This document shows positions 34,579 to 44,059 of a stretch of 64,000 bases of DNA, one piece after another (the stretch's first letter is position 1; each line of letters starts with the position of its first letter). The stretch is taken from assembly GCA_019429125.1 (NCBI GenBank), contig JAHYJO010000001.1, forward strand, positions 90,065 to 154,064. The letters run 5' to 3'. The stretch is from Nanobdellati archaeon (GTDB lineage: Archaea; EX4484-52; GLR71). The position numbers and the translations under genes were made by a program. The notes under the pieces were generated by a model that searched no databases, was not told the origin of the DNA, and saw only the letters and a program-made list of their open reading frames with translations.

Positions 34579-35218
34579 ATGAAAACTATATTTTTTGTTA
34601 GACCTTGTCATGATTCTGTTACTTCTTATTTGCATTATTATAGTAAACAATTGTTAAACGAATCAGAGGATAGAGGTTTAAAAACAATAAATAAAGACAA
34701 AGAGGATGCAAATAGGGAGGTAGTAAAGAAGGTTATTAATAAAATAAATCCTGATTTTATTATGTTTAATGGGTATGGTAATCCTACAATGATTTGTGAA
34801 CATAATAATGACGTGATTATTGAAAAGGATGATAATCATGATTTATTTAAAGACAGGATAATTTATTCTTTATCGTGTAGTTCTGCATTAGAATTAGATA
34901 AAACTGTGGGGGGGTAGCAGTACTACTTTTATTGGTTATGTTGATGATTTTGCATTGAGGACGGATAATAATTGTCAAGCTACAATTCATAGAGATAATA
35001 GGGCAAATTTATTCCTTGAACCTTCAAATTTATTGGTTGAATCTATTTTAAAAGGAAATTCTGCAAAAGAAGCAGTTCTAAAGGCAAAAACGTTGATGAG
35101 AAGAAATATTTCAATATTGAAAACAGATCAGTTTCCCGATGTAAAGGATTATCTCCCTTATCTTTTTAATAATTATTTGATTTTGGATATTATAGGTAAT
35201 GAATCTGCACGTTTGTGA
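34579..35218 (+). pseudogene. Caspase/CHAT-like protease, frameshifted in a G7 tract
   Basis: Two track ORFs (34579-34917 and 34955-35218) are one gene split at GTGGGGGGGTAG. Losing one G joins KTVGG to SSTTFIGYVDDF. The product would be about 212 residues: KTIFFVRPCHDSVTSYLHYY at the N-terminus, FIMFNGYGNPTMICEHNN where family members carry HGN-H, and IIYSLSCSSALELD with the likely catalytic cysteine before a GYVDDF block. This is the plan of caspase-like/CHAT peptidases. The expected His of HGN is Tyr here (NGYGN), so catalysis may be lost. The two preceding small genes are also frameshifted, so the cassette appears dead. Phase variation at the G7 tract is an alternative. Confidence 0.65.
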
Positions 35219-35226
35219 GTTTCCCT

Positions 35227-36171
35227 TCATTCTAAAACCTTAATACTATCAACTTTACCATCACCATCAATGTCAAGACCTTCAACTACACAGGCCCAGT
35301 TGTCTTCGCCGTTGTATTTTTCAAGGATTGTTTCTGTGAATCTTGTGAGCGCTAATACGGCAGCTTTTGTTCCGTTTGCTCTGTTTCCTGCAAAGATTAG
35401 TATACTTTTGGTTGTGTTTATTGGGTTTACTATTTTTGCGATGACCCCTATGTTGTCTTCATTATAAGTTTTTCCAGTCTTTTTGGATATTATGCCTCTG
35501 AATGGAAACGTGTCTATTTTGAATTTGACTTGTAGGTAATTGTTTACATCACTTGTTATTAGATTTGTGAGCGGACCGCCTACGATTATCAGATTGGTGT
35601 CTATTGTGTCTTTGGATTTTATGTCAATGTCAAGCGCTGTTGTGAACTTTTCAGGCATAGATACAATCTGTCCTAGAAATAATGCTACGTCTATTGCGTA
35701 ATGACCGTCTCTTGCGCGCACTTGATGGGGTCCGTGAGGGTCGGGTGAGCCTACAACTATATGGGCGTTTAATTGTCCGTTGTTTATGAAGGGATAAAGG
35801 AATGATTTTTGCTTTTCAGATTCATTTCTCATCGGAAAATCTGCAAGTTTCATGTCGCCGGATGGCAGTTCAAGTGCAAATGCGTTGTTTGTTACTGTAT
35901 AATATTTCGCGAGAGTACCACCTTGTTCTTTTTTGCTTTTTACTTCAATGAGACCGTTTGCTTCAAGCTGTTTTATGTGGTAGTAAACTTTTTGCTCGTG
36001 AATATGAAGATATTTTGCGATGTCTGCAGGGTATCTCGGTCGCTCTGCAAGAAGTTTTAGGATTTCCCATCGCGTATTGTTTAGAAGACCTTTTAGTTTT
36101 TCAGGTTCATCTACAAGAATTGCATCTTTTGAGAAGAATTTGCCGTTAATCTCTTTTATTATCTGTGCCAT
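35227..36171 (-). CDS. ArsR-like winged-helix regulator with S-layer-like domain
   Basis: Residues 25-110 are an ArsR-like winged helix (LLNNTRWEILKLLAERPRYP, then HEQKVYYHIKQLEANGLIEV). Residues 130-300 have no signal peptide yet resemble the C-terminal module of S-layer proteins: NLIIVGGPLTNLITSDVNNY and SILIFAGNRANGTKAAVLAL align with NLILVGGPAVN and TALVVAGYGADDTGNAAYVL of the S-layer protein at 8580. The C-terminus carries a calcium-loop-like DIDGDGKVDS. A cytoplasmic transcription regulator that uses this fold as a sensor or dimerisation domain is the simplest reading. The cognate promoter is unknown. Confidence 0.75.
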   Translation of the reverse strand: MAQIIKEINGKFFSKDAILVDEPEKLKGLLNNTRWEILKLLAERPRYPADIAKYLHIHEQKVYYHIKQLEANGLIEVKSKKEQGGTLAKYYTVTNNAFALELPSGDMKLADFPMRNESEKQKSFLYPFINNGQLNAHIVVGSPDPHGPHQVRARDGHYAIDVALFLGQIVSMPEKFTTALDIDIKSKDTIDTNLIIVGGPLTNLITSDVNNYLQVKFKIDTFPFRGIISKKTGKTYNEDNIGVIAKIVNPINTTKSILIFAGNRANGTKAAVLALTRFTETILEKYNGEDNWACVVEGLDIDGDGKVDSIKVLE

Positions 36172-36481
36172 ATTAATCTAATCCTATTTTATTATTTATT
36201 TTGTGTATTTTTTTAATATTTTTGTGTATTTTTTTCTGTGTTATAATTTATGTGAATATACGTGATTTTATGTAAATATTAGTTATGATTTGTTTTTTAG
36301 TATTATTATAAGTTTGATTATAATAGTCTTCATTATTTGTATATTTGTCGTCTTTTTCTTTATAAATGTTTGGTTTAGTATATAAACCCCATTATAAAAC
36401 CAGTTGTAATACCCTTAATCACTTTTGAAAAACCTTTTTATAGCTCGTTTTATTATTATATTTTGTTATTTGGTAAATTAT
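36172..36481 (+). other. Divergent promoter region before glmS
   Basis: This 310-bp gap is T-rich. It contains several TATA-like elements, among them AGTATATAAACC near 36376 and CTTTTTATAGC near 36434, the latter 45-50 bp before the GlmS start. No open frame or hairpin is supported. Confidence 0.5.
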
Positions 36482-38263
36482 ATGTGTGGGATAGTCGGCT
36501 ATAAAGGAAAAAGAGAGGCTTACAAGATTATACTTGACAGCCTTAAGACTCTTGAATATAGAGGTTATGATTCTTGGGGTGTTGCTGTTATCGGTAATCC
36601 TTCAATTTCTGTTGTGAAAGAAGTAGGCATGATAAGTGATGCTGATTCTTTGATAAATAATACTAAAATTACTAAGGGTACAACGGGTGTTGGGCATACT
36701 CGATGGGCGACACATGGTAATGTTACAGAAGCTAATTCTCATCCGCACTTGTCAACTGATGGCAAGATTGCTGTGGTTCATAATGGTATAATTGAAAATT
36801 ATCAGTCTCTTAGGGGCGAACTTAAGAAAAAAGGATATGTGTTCAAGTCTGATACAGATAGTGAGGTAATCCCATATCTTATTGAAGATTTTTTGAAAAG
36901 TGAAACCGGTATTTCTTTTGAGGATGCTTTCCGTAAGACATTATATCTTCTTGAAGGTACATATGCAATTGTTGCGATAGATAAAGATTCAGAGACTATG
37001 TTGTGTGTACGTAAAGATTCACCTATTGTTATAGGTGTGGGTGATGGTGAATATTTTATCGCGAGCGATGCTCCTGCATTTATTGAACATACAAAAAATG
37101 TTATATTTTTAGAAAATGATGAGCTTGTAGCATTTAATGGTGATATGAAAATTATAGATCTAGTTACTGGTAAAAAATTATCTAAAAAACCACAAGTCAT
37201 TGATTGGGATGTTGAGCAGGCAAAGAAAGGTGAATTCAAACATTACATGCTTAAAGAGATTTCAGAACAGAAAGAGACAATAAATAAGGCGATACATCAG
37301 GATAATAAAGTAATTCAAGATATAGCCGATGCAATAAATGAGTCTTACGGTACATTTTTTATAGCTTCAGGATCGTCTTACCATGCTGCGCTTTCAGCAT
37401 CATATACATTTTCTAGGATTGCAAAAAAACATATCAATGTTGTTGATGCATCTGAATTTCCTAATTATGAGCATTTCTTGACTCCGCAGACGCTAATGAT
37501 TACTGTGTCACAATCAGGTGAGACAGCAGATGTACTTGATGCGGTCAAGGTTGCCAAAAAGAAAGGGGTCAAGATAATCTCCATTGTCAATGTCATGGGT
37601 TCTTCTCTTATGAGAAATTCTAATTATTCGCTTCTTATGAATGTAGGTCCAGAAATCTGTGTCCTTTCAACTAAAAGTTATACGTCGCAACTGTCAATCC
37701 TTACACTTTTAGCTTATGCATCTGTTGGTAAGCTTGATGAAGGTAAAGCACTCTTGAAATGTGTTGCCAATCATGTGGGTGAACTTACAGACCCTAAAGT
37801 GCTCCTTGATACTGTTGAGGTTGCTTCATATCTTAAAGATAAGGAACATCTGTATGTGATTGGTCGTGGGCAGAGCTATCCGACTGCACTTGAGGCAGCA
37901 CTTAAAATTAAAGAGGTGTCATACATCCATGCAGAAGGGTTTGCGGGTGGGAGTCTTAAACATGGTCCTATTGCCCTAATTGAGAAAGGTACACCTTGCA
38001 TTGTCTTTGCACCAAATGACGAGACTAAAAAAGAGGTTTTGAGTAATGCTATGGAAATAAAATCTCGTGGGGGGTACATAATAGGTGTATCTGATATGGA
38101 TAATGAAATATTTGATTATTTTATCAAGGTTCCTGATGTGGGGCATGCGTCGCCAATCTGTGACATCATCCCTATTCAGGTGCTGTCATATTATCTTGCT
38201 ATACTTCGTGGGTGCAATCCTGATAGGCCACGAAATCTTGCAAAGAGCGTGACTGTCAAATGA
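36482..38263 (+). CDS. glmS: Glutamine-fructose-6-phosphate aminotransferase (isomerizing)
   Basis: GlmS makes glucosamine-6-phosphate from fructose-6-phosphate and glutamine. The start must be ATG 36482, not the track's 36425, because the glutaminase nucleophile is the Cys at position 2 (MCGIVGYKG). The N-terminal domain has YRGYDSWG, GHTRWATHG and TDSEVI; two SIS domains follow (ASGSSYHAALSASYTFSRIA, VSQSGETADVLDA), with the C-terminal KSVTVK tail. The size, 593 residues, is normal. It is followed by glmM (64 bp gap) and a glmU-like gene on the same strand, giving the whole route to UDP-GlcNAc. Confidence 0.95.
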   Translation: MCGIVGYKGKREAYKIILDSLKTLEYRGYDSWGVAVIGNPSISVVKEVGMISDADSLINNTKITKGTTGVGHTRWATHGNVTEANSHPHLSTDGKIAVVHNGIIENYQSLRGELKKKGYVFKSDTDSEVIPYLIEDFLKSETGISFEDAFRKTLYLLEGTYAIVAIDKDSETMLCVRKDSPIVIGVGDGEYFIASDAPAFIEHTKNVIFLENDELVAFNGDMKIIDLVTGKKLSKKPQVIDWDVEQAKKGEFKHYMLKEISEQKETINKAIHQDNKVIQDIADAINESYGTFFIASGSSYHAALSASYTFSRIAKKHINVVDASEFPNYEHFLTPQTLMITVSQSGETADVLDAVKVAKKKGVKIISIVNVMGSSLMRNSNYSLLMNVGPEICVLSTKSYTSQLSILTLLAYASVGKLDEGKALLKCVANHVGELTDPKVLLDTVEVASYLKDKEHLYVIGRGQSYPTALEAALKIKEVSYIHAEGFAGGSLKHGPIALIEKGTPCIVFAPNDETKKEVLSNAMEIKSRGGYIIGVSDMDNEIFDYFIKVPDVGHASPICDIIPIQVLSYYLAILRGCNPDRPRNLAKSVTVK

Positions 38264-38327
38264 AAAATGTATAAACTATTTATGTGACTGTTGAATAATC
38301 TGTTATATTGAAAGTTTTGGTGAAAAT

Positions 38328-39701
38328 ATGGATATGTCAATTTTTAGGGCCTACGATGTCCGTGGTGTGTATGGTAAATCTTTGACTGACGAAGTTATGG
38401 AAAAAATTGGTCTTGCGCTTTCCATGCTCATGAAATCAAAGGATATGGGTTCTGAAATTTTGGTAGGGGCTGATATAAGGTCATCTAGTCCTGCTCTTCT
38501 GGATGCGTTTGTTCGTGGGGCTACTCGCGGTGGGCTTGATGTGGTCAATTGTGGCATAACATCATTTGGGGTTGCTCTTTTTTCTGGCTGGAAACTTAAG
38601 AAAGATGTTACTGCATTTATTACTGCATCTCACAATCCTTCTGAATGGAACGGTATTAAGTTTTATGATAAGGAGTGCATTGGTTTTTTTGAGGATGTGA
38701 ATCGCGAGCTTGGTGAGATTGTGGCTCACGGTGTTTTTGTACAACCTGATTCTGTTGGTAAGGTGTTATCAGTTGATATGTGCGATGATTATGTTAAATA
38801 TTTGTCTGATGCATTTTCTATTGATAAAAATGTAAAGGTTGTGGTTGATTGCGGTAACGGGAGTACTTCTCTTTCTGCACCTAATGTTTTTGCAGTAGTT
38901 GATAATATTGATTCGACTGTTATCTTTGATAATGTGGATCCTAATTTTTCAGATAGGGGTTCTGATGTTGAGGCTGAAAATCTTCAAAAGCTTAAAAGTA
39001 AGGTCTTGGAGACGGGGGCTGCTTTTGGTGTGGGTTTTGATGGCGATGGTGACAGGGCGGGCATTGTTGATGATACTGGGCAGATACTTAATTCAGATCA
39101 GGTGACTTATGCGCTTGCGAAGTATATGTTTTCCGGTAATAATGATGTTTTAATAATCAATGTTGAGTGTTCAATGGCAACTGAAAAGCAGGTTGAAAAA
39201 ATGGGTGGGCGTGTCGTGAGGATTCCTGTAGGTCATACATACATGATGCAGTCTGCAAAGGAGGAGAATGCAATACTTGGTGAAGAGACTGCATTTCATT
39301 TTGTGATTCCTCAATATTTCCCGTTTGATGATGCAATTTTAGTGCCATTGAAGCTTGCTGAAATCCTTTCAAAGACTGACATGAAACTTTCAGAGATTGT
39401 ATCTGAATTTCCGTTGTATCCTAAACGAAGGGTTGCTCTTGATTGTCCGGATGATATCAAGTTTGATGTAGTCTCTAATCTTAAGGACAATTTTATTGAG
39501 CAGTATGGGAATGAAAAAGTCAATACTCTTGATGGTGTCCGTGTGGATTTCTCTGATGGGTGGGTTCTTATCAGGGTGTCTAATACTGCACCCATACTTC
39601 GTGTGACCAGTGAGGCAATTTCGGAGCAGAGGATGAATGAGATACTTGAAAATTATTCTTTGATTGTTAAGGATGTGATTGAAACGTTGAGGGGTGTGTG
39701 A
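38328..39701 (+). CDS. glmM: Phosphoglucosamine/phosphomannomutase family enzyme
   Basis: An alpha-D-phosphohexomutase of 457 residues. The catalytic serine lies in TASHNPSEWNG (Ser about 101), the metal-binding loop is GFDGDGDRAG, the sugar-binding loop is GEETAFHF, and the phosphate-binding C-terminal loop is RVSNTAPILRV. Family members act on glucosamine-6-phosphate or mannose-6-phosphate. Its position between glmS and a glmU-like gene supports phosphoglucosamine mutase. GGTGA lies shortly before ATG 38328, and the next gene starts four bases after the stop. Confidence 0.9.
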   Translation: MDMSIFRAYDVRGVYGKSLTDEVMEKIGLALSMLMKSKDMGSEILVGADIRSSSPALLDAFVRGATRGGLDVVNCGITSFGVALFSGWKLKKDVTAFITASHNPSEWNGIKFYDKECIGFFEDVNRELGEIVAHGVFVQPDSVGKVLSVDMCDDYVKYLSDAFSIDKNVKVVVDCGNGSTSLSAPNVFAVVDNIDSTVIFDNVDPNFSDRGSDVEAENLQKLKSKVLETGAAFGVGFDGDGDRAGIVDDTGQILNSDQVTYALAKYMFSGNNDVLIINVECSMATEKQVEKMGGRVVRIPVGHTYMMQSAKEENAILGEETAFHFVIPQYFPFDDAILVPLKLAEILSKTDMKLSEIVSEFPLYPKRRVALDCPDDIKFDVVSNLKDNFIEQYGNEKVNTLDGVRVDFSDGWVLIRVSNTAPILRVTSEAISEQRMNEILENYSLIVKDVIETLRGV

Positions 39702-39705
39702 TTTT

Positions 39706-41049
39706 ATGCAGGCACTTATTCTTGCGGCTGGAAAAGGTACAAGGATTATGCCTTTTACTTGTACGCGCCCAAAACCTATGATATCTGTTGCTAATAAATC
39801 AATACTTGAGCATAATCTTATTCAACTTTTAGGGCTTGTGGACGAAGTCATAATTGTTGTGGGATATCGTTCTGATATAATAAAAAATCATTTCGGTGAT
39901 TCTTTTAAAGGGGTGCGAATTAGGTATATATCTCAGAAAGATCAGCTTGGAACAGGGCACGCGGTTCTTCAGGCAGAAACGATGATTAAAGGAAAATTTA
40001 TAATCCTTTATGGAGATGATCTTTATCATAGGGACGATATCAAAAGATGTATTGGGCATGATTTCAGTGTTTTGGCAAAAGAAGTATTTGATCCAAAACG
40101 GTTCGGTGTTTTTACAGTCAAGGGTAATAAAGTTGTCGATCTTGTTGAAAAACCTGAAAAACCTAAATCTAATCTTGTAAATACTGGCGTGTATGTCCTT
40201 GATGATAATATATTTTCCATACTAAAAAAGATTGATAAATCTAAACGTGGAGAATATGAATTCACTGATGCAGTGCTTGAAATTTCAAAGTCAAATGATG
40301 TATTCTGCGAGGTTGTGAAAAAATATTGGATTCCTGTGGGGTATCCTTATGATATTCTTCTTGCTAATGAAATAAAGGTTGCTGAAGTGTTTGAGAAATC
40401 TAAAGATTCCAGTAAATTAATTGATAAAGGTGCTATTATTGAAGATGGCGTAGTCCTTAAAGGTGATGTTGCTGTCGGGTGTGGTACTGTCATAAAGAGT
40501 GGTACTTATATTGAAGGTCCGTGTGTCATAGGTAATGATTCAAAGATTGGTCCAAATGCATATATACGCGCAAGGACTGCAATTGGTAATAATTGTCACA
40601 TCGGTGCATTTGTTGAACTCAAGAACACTATTGTTATGAATAATTCTAATGTTCCGCATCTGTGTTATATCGGTGATTCAGTCATTGGTGAGCATGTCAA
40701 TCTTGGTGCGGGTACAATAGGTGCTAATTTGCGCCATGATGGAACTAATGTCAAACTAATGTGTAATGGCGGTGTGCTGATAGATAGTGGTCGCAGAAAG
40801 CTTGGATGTTTTATTGCAGACTATTCTAAGACGGGGGTAAAAACAGTTTTGTCTCCAGGAATTATGATTGGTCCGTTTTCTTGGACTAGTTCTGCTGAAG
40901 AGGTTAACAGGAACCTGAAACCGTTTGAGATTCTTTCGAGAGGTAAGGTATCGGCTATTAATGTATCGCGATTTGATAAACTACTTAAGACAAAACATGA
41001 CCGTAAGGTTATGGAATCTCTTTATTCTTATGTCAAGGTAAAGTATTGA
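39706..41049 (+). CDS. glmU: Bifunctional glucosamine-1-P acetyltransferase / UDP-GlcNAc pyrophosphorylase
   Basis: The N-terminal nucleotidyltransferase domain has LILAAGKGTRIMPFT and LGTGHAVLQAE; the C-terminal half is a left-handed beta-helix of hexapeptide repeats (VIGNDSKIGPNAYIRARTAI, then IGEHVNLGAGTI). Archaeal enzymes of this type acetylate glucosamine-1-phosphate and then form UDP-GlcNAc. The track start (GTG 39694) overlaps glmM; ATG 39706 (MQALILAAGKG) is the conserved start. At 447 residues it is full length. It completes the glmS-glmM-glmU-like operon, likely feeding S-layer or pilin glycosylation. Confidence 0.9.
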   Translation: MQALILAAGKGTRIMPFTCTRPKPMISVANKSILEHNLIQLLGLVDEVIIVVGYRSDIIKNHFGDSFKGVRIRYISQKDQLGTGHAVLQAETMIKGKFIILYGDDLYHRDDIKRCIGHDFSVLAKEVFDPKRFGVFTVKGNKVVDLVEKPEKPKSNLVNTGVYVLDDNIFSILKKIDKSKRGEYEFTDAVLEISKSNDVFCEVVKKYWIPVGYPYDILLANEIKVAEVFEKSKDSSKLIDKGAIIEDGVVLKGDVAVGCGTVIKSGTYIEGPCVIGNDSKIGPNAYIRARTAIGNNCHIGAFVELKNTIVMNNSNVPHLCYIGDSVIGEHVNLGAGTIGANLRHDGTNVKLMCNGGVLIDSGRRKLGCFIADYSKTGVKTVLSPGIMIGPFSWTSSAEEVNRNLKPFEILSRGKVSAINVSRFDKLLKTKHDRKVMESLYSYVKVKY

Positions 41050-41120
41050 GGGTTTTTAAGTTGGTTTTGATATTTTTATATTTTATTATTTGTTTTCGTA
41101 TACGCACATAATCATAAAGA

Positions 41121-41130
41121 TTTATAAAAC
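41121..41130 (+). promoter_or_regulatory. Thermosome promoter TATA box
   Basis: TTTATAAAAC at 41121-41130 is a good archaeal TATA box. It predicts a start near 41150, leaving a leader of about 55 bases before ATG 41206. Confidence 0.6.
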
Positions 41131-41205
41131 TTGGTTACGAATGAATCATTACTTTTTACAGAATTAGATTATACAGTTTCTTAGAAAATATGGAGGATGG
41201 AAGAT

Positions 41206-42843
41206 ATGAATGGACAGATTGGTGGACAACCTATAATTGTGGTATCTGAAGGTACTTTTAGAGAAAGCGGAAGGAATGCGCAGATGGCAAATATTGCTGC
41301 TGCAAGAGTTGTGGCTGATGCAGTCAGGACAACGCTTGGTCCAAAAGGGATGGATAAGATGCTTACTGATTCTCTTGGTGAAGTTGTAATCACAAATGAT
41401 GGCGTGACTATTCTTGAAGAGATGGAAATATTGCATCCGGCTGCAAAGATGGTTGTTGAAGTTGCAAGAGCACAAGACGAAGAAGTTGGTGATGGTACAA
41501 CTACTGCTGCAATTCTTATGGGTGAGCTCTTAAAGCAGGCTGAAGGTCTATTAGAGCAGAAGATACATCCTACAAGCATTGCTCAGGGTTACAGGCTTGC
41601 AAGAGAAAAGAGTCTTGAGATTCTTGCTAAGATTGCTATAGATGTTGATATAAAGGATAAAGATATGCTTACAAAGATTGCACTTACTTCAATGACTGGT
41701 AAATCCAGCGAGTCTGCAAAAGAGTTTTTGGCAAAGATTGCAGTTGAGTCTGTAATTCAGGTAGCAGTTGAAGTTGATGGAAAGACTGTTGTTGATCTTG
41801 AACAGATTAAGCTTGAGAAGAAAGCAGGTGGGTCTACAGATGATACAACTCTTATTAGTGGGCTTATAATTGATAAAGAAATAGTACATTCAGGCATGCC
41901 TAAAAAGATTGAAAATGCAAAGATTGCGCTTATCAACAGTGCGATTGAAGTGAAAGAATTAGAGAGTGATGCGCAGATAAGAATTACTGATCCGTCTCAG
42001 ATGAATGCATTTTTAGAACAGGAAGAAAAGATGCTTAAGGGGATGGTCGAAAAGATAGTAGTTTCAAAGGCAAATGTTGTTTTCTGTCAGAAAGGTGTTG
42101 ATGATATGGCACAGCATTATCTTGCAAAAGCGGGAATTATGGTAATGCGAAGAGTCAAGAAGTCGGACATGGATGCACTTTCAAAAGCTACAGGTGGAAG
42201 TATCATATCAAATCTAGATGAGATGACTGAAAAAGATTTAGGTTTGGCAGGCATTGTTGAAGAGAAGAAGATTTCAGGCAGTGAGATGATTTTTGTAAGA
42301 AAGTGCAAAGATCCAAAATCAGTGTCAATACTCGTCCGGGGTGGTACTGACCATGTTGTGGATGAAATCGAGAGGGCTATGAAAGATGCTCTTGGTGGTG
42401 TTTCTGCATCTATTGAAATGGGTAAGATTGTTGCTGGTGGCGGTGCTCCTGAAGCTGAGATTGCAAAAGAGCTTAGGAAATATTGTGAATCTGTGGGGGG
42501 ACGTGAACAGCTTGCAATTGCTGCTTTTGCTAATGCTATTGAGATAATACCTAAGACTCTTGCTGAGAATGCGGGAATTGACCCTATTAATATACTTGTT
42601 GAACTTCGTTCGGCTCATGATAAAGGTAATCTTTGGGCAGGCATTGATGTGTTTACAAATAATACTCAAGATATGCTTAAACAAGGTGTTGTAGAACCTG
42701 TAAAAATTAAGACTCAAGCAATAAAATCCGCGTCAGAGGCTGCTGAGATGATACTTAGGATTGATGATGTCATTTCTGCATCAAAGCTTGGTGGTGGCGG
42801 TGGAATGCCTCCTATGGGTGGTGGAATGCCCCCTATGATGTAG
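41206..42843 (+). CDS. thsA: Thermosome subunit (group II chaperonin)
   Basis: This ATP-driven folding chaperonin subunit carries the family motifs [52 protein letters not shown], and a C-terminal Gly/Met tail ([17 protein letters not shown]). The ATG at 41197 directly abuts the Shine-Dalgarno GGAGG at 41192-41196, too close for use; ATG 41206 gives nine bases of spacing and is preferred. The length, 545 residues, is normal. It is monocistronic. No second chaperonin subunit is in the window, so it may form homo-oligomers or pair with a distant gene. Confidence 0.95.
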   Translation: MNGQIGGQPIIVVSEGTFRESGRNAQMANIAAARVVADAVRTTLGPKGMDKMLTDSLGEVVITNDGVTILEEMEILHPAAKMVVEVARAQDEEVGDGTTTAAILMGELLKQAEGLLEQKIHPTSIAQGYRLAREKSLEILAKIAIDVDIKDKDMLTKIALTSMTGKSSESAKEFLAKIAVESVIQVAVEVDGKTVVDLEQIKLEKKAGGSTDDTTLISGLIIDKEIVHSGMPKKIENAKIALINSAIEVKELESDAQIRITDPSQMNAFLEQEEKMLKGMVEKIVVSKANVVFCQKGVDDMAQHYLAKAGIMVMRRVKKSDMDALSKATGGSIISNLDEMTEKDLGLAGIVEEKKISGSEMIFVRKCKDPKSVSILVRGGTDHVVDEIERAMKDALGGVSASIEMGKIVAGGGAPEAEIAKELRKYCESVGGREQLAIAAFANAIEIIPKTLAENAGIDPINILVELRSAHDKGNLWAGIDVFTNNTQDMLKQGVVEPVKIKTQAIKSASEAAEMILRIDDVISASKLGGGGGMPPMGGGMPPMM

Positions 42844-42956
42844 GAGTTAGCATCTTTTCTTTTTTTTATTTCATTTTTTAGTTTTTTAGTTCTGATTGAT
42901 TTTAAAAATAGTTTAATCTTTTTGTATTTATTGTTATTAGGGGGAAGATGATAACC

Positions 42957-43125
42957 GGCACTGTTCATTTTTCGAGTGATTTCAAACAGAATGTAGTTAA
43001 ATTAAAGACCTTTATTTCTTTTGTAATTCAACGTGAAATGTGTATATTAAATGGATCTCTGCAGGTGTTTATAAACAAACAATATCTAAAAAATATTCAA
43101 AATCACTCACTTTTTGAACAGTGCC
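42957..43125 (-). mobile_element. 169-bp MITE, copy 3 (inverted)
   Basis: This is the reverse complement of copies 1 and 2: left end GGCACTGTTCATTTTTCGAG, right end GTGATTTT-type (CACTCACTTTTTGAACAGTGCC region). It is flanked by a perfect 8-bp target duplication, TGATAACC at 42949-42956 and 43126-43133. It lies between the thermosome and the pilus locus. The 78-residue ORF track entry across it is not a gene. Confidence 0.92.
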
Positions 43126-43239
43126 TGATAACCATTATCTATATATACTCAGTAATGTCAATATATAAAATAGGTAGTTTTTGAGGTATTAATATTTTTG
43201 TATTAACCTCATTATCAAAGTAATATTGTTGGTGAAATA

Positions 43240-43803
43240 ATGGTTAAAAAAGAAGATTATGAGCAGATATCTGATGATGAAGATTATGAGGTAGTACCTT
43301 TAACTCCTCTCAGACGGCTTGAAAAAAGAATAACCAGTATGGAATCTTCTAAGTCATTTTCAAATATGGAAAGGATGATGGATAAAATATTAGATATGGT
43401 TGAGCTTAATCAGAGAATTGTTGATGAGATGGTAAAAGCTAATACGTCTCTTCGCGGTGATCTTGCAACACTTATTGGTAAGATTGATTCGCTTCAGGGA
43501 AAACTTACAAATTTTATTGATATAGTTGAGGACGCAGGTAAAGAAGATGTTGATGAGTCTGAGGCCGTATCTGCACTTCGTGGCATGGTTGTTCCTCTAG
43601 TAAAAAGCATAACTGATGCTAATGAGAAATTGTTAAAGAGTAATGAGGTGATTGCTGAGAACCTGTCTATAATAGATAAACGACTTAAACGTTCAGGTGG
43701 TGTTGTACCATCTATAGGTGGTCAGATTTCACAAAATCCGTCTCCATATCAGATGCAACAGCAAGCTGTACCTCAACAGAATAATCCTTATGGTGGTGTT
43801 TAA
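43240..43803 (+). CDS. Coiled-coil protein, first gene of pilus locus
   Basis: The 187-residue protein has an acidic N-terminus (KKEDYEQISDDEDYEVVPLT), a long coiled coil (RRLEKRITSMESSKSFSNME, then NQRIVDEMVKANTSLRGDLA), and a Gln/Pro/Asn-rich tail (PYQMQQQAVPQQNNPYGGV). It could be a cytoplasmic scaffold comparable in position to FlaC/D-type archaellum proteins, but I cannot assign homology. GGTGAAATA precedes ATG 43240 closely. The next gene starts four bases after its stop, so it is cotranscribed with the small membrane protein. Confidence 0.65.
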   Translation: MVKKEDYEQISDDEDYEVVPLTPLRRLEKRITSMESSKSFSNMERMMDKILDMVELNQRIVDEMVKANTSLRGDLATLIGKIDSLQGKLTNFIDIVEDAGKEDVDESEAVSALRGMVVPLVKSITDANEKLLKSNEVIAENLSIIDKRLKRSGGVVPSIGGQISQNPSPYQMQQQAVPQQNNPYGGV

Positions 43804-43806
43804 TTT

Positions 43807-44022
43807 ATGAAACTTGGACCTGAGATGCTTGAAAATTTTTTAATTGTATGTATAATGCTGATGACAGTATCTGCCTTTTTGATTTTAGGTGGTGGAATGC
43901 TTAGTTCAGAGTATTTAGCAGTAAGCATAACTAATATGTTGCTTTTGCTTGTAGTTGGGGCAATGTATTTCAATGCAATGATACTTTTAAGGATTTATAA
44001 AACAATGATTACTAAGAAATGA
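43807..44022 (+). CDS. Small two-helix membrane protein
   Basis: The 71-residue protein consists of two hydrophobic helices (NFLIVCIMLMTVSAFLILGG and ITNMLLLLVVGAMYFNAMIL) with a basic C-terminus (RIYKTMITKK). It starts four bases after the coiled-coil gene and precedes the first prepilin-like gene. It probably assists the pilus machine in the membrane. No family recognised. Confidence 0.6.
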   Translation: MKLGPEMLENFLIVCIMLMTVSAFLILGGGMLSSEYLAVSITNMLLLLVVGAMYFNAMILLRIYKTMITKK

Positions 44023-44059
44023 TATGGAACAATGAGTATTAAAAAAATGAGTGATAATT

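Noticed and set aside
34182-35218. Frameshifts as sequencing errors
   Set aside because: Possible, but three adjacent genes are affected while nearly all other genes in the window are intact, and the caspase-like His is also changed; decay is more likely.
36425-36481. N-terminal extension of GlmS in the ORF track
   Set aside because: The glutaminase needs Cys at the mature N-terminus, which fixes the start at MCGIVG (36482).
42948-43184. 78-residue ORF between thermosome and pilus genes
   Set aside because: It lies almost entirely inside MITE copy 3, which is non-coding in the other copies.
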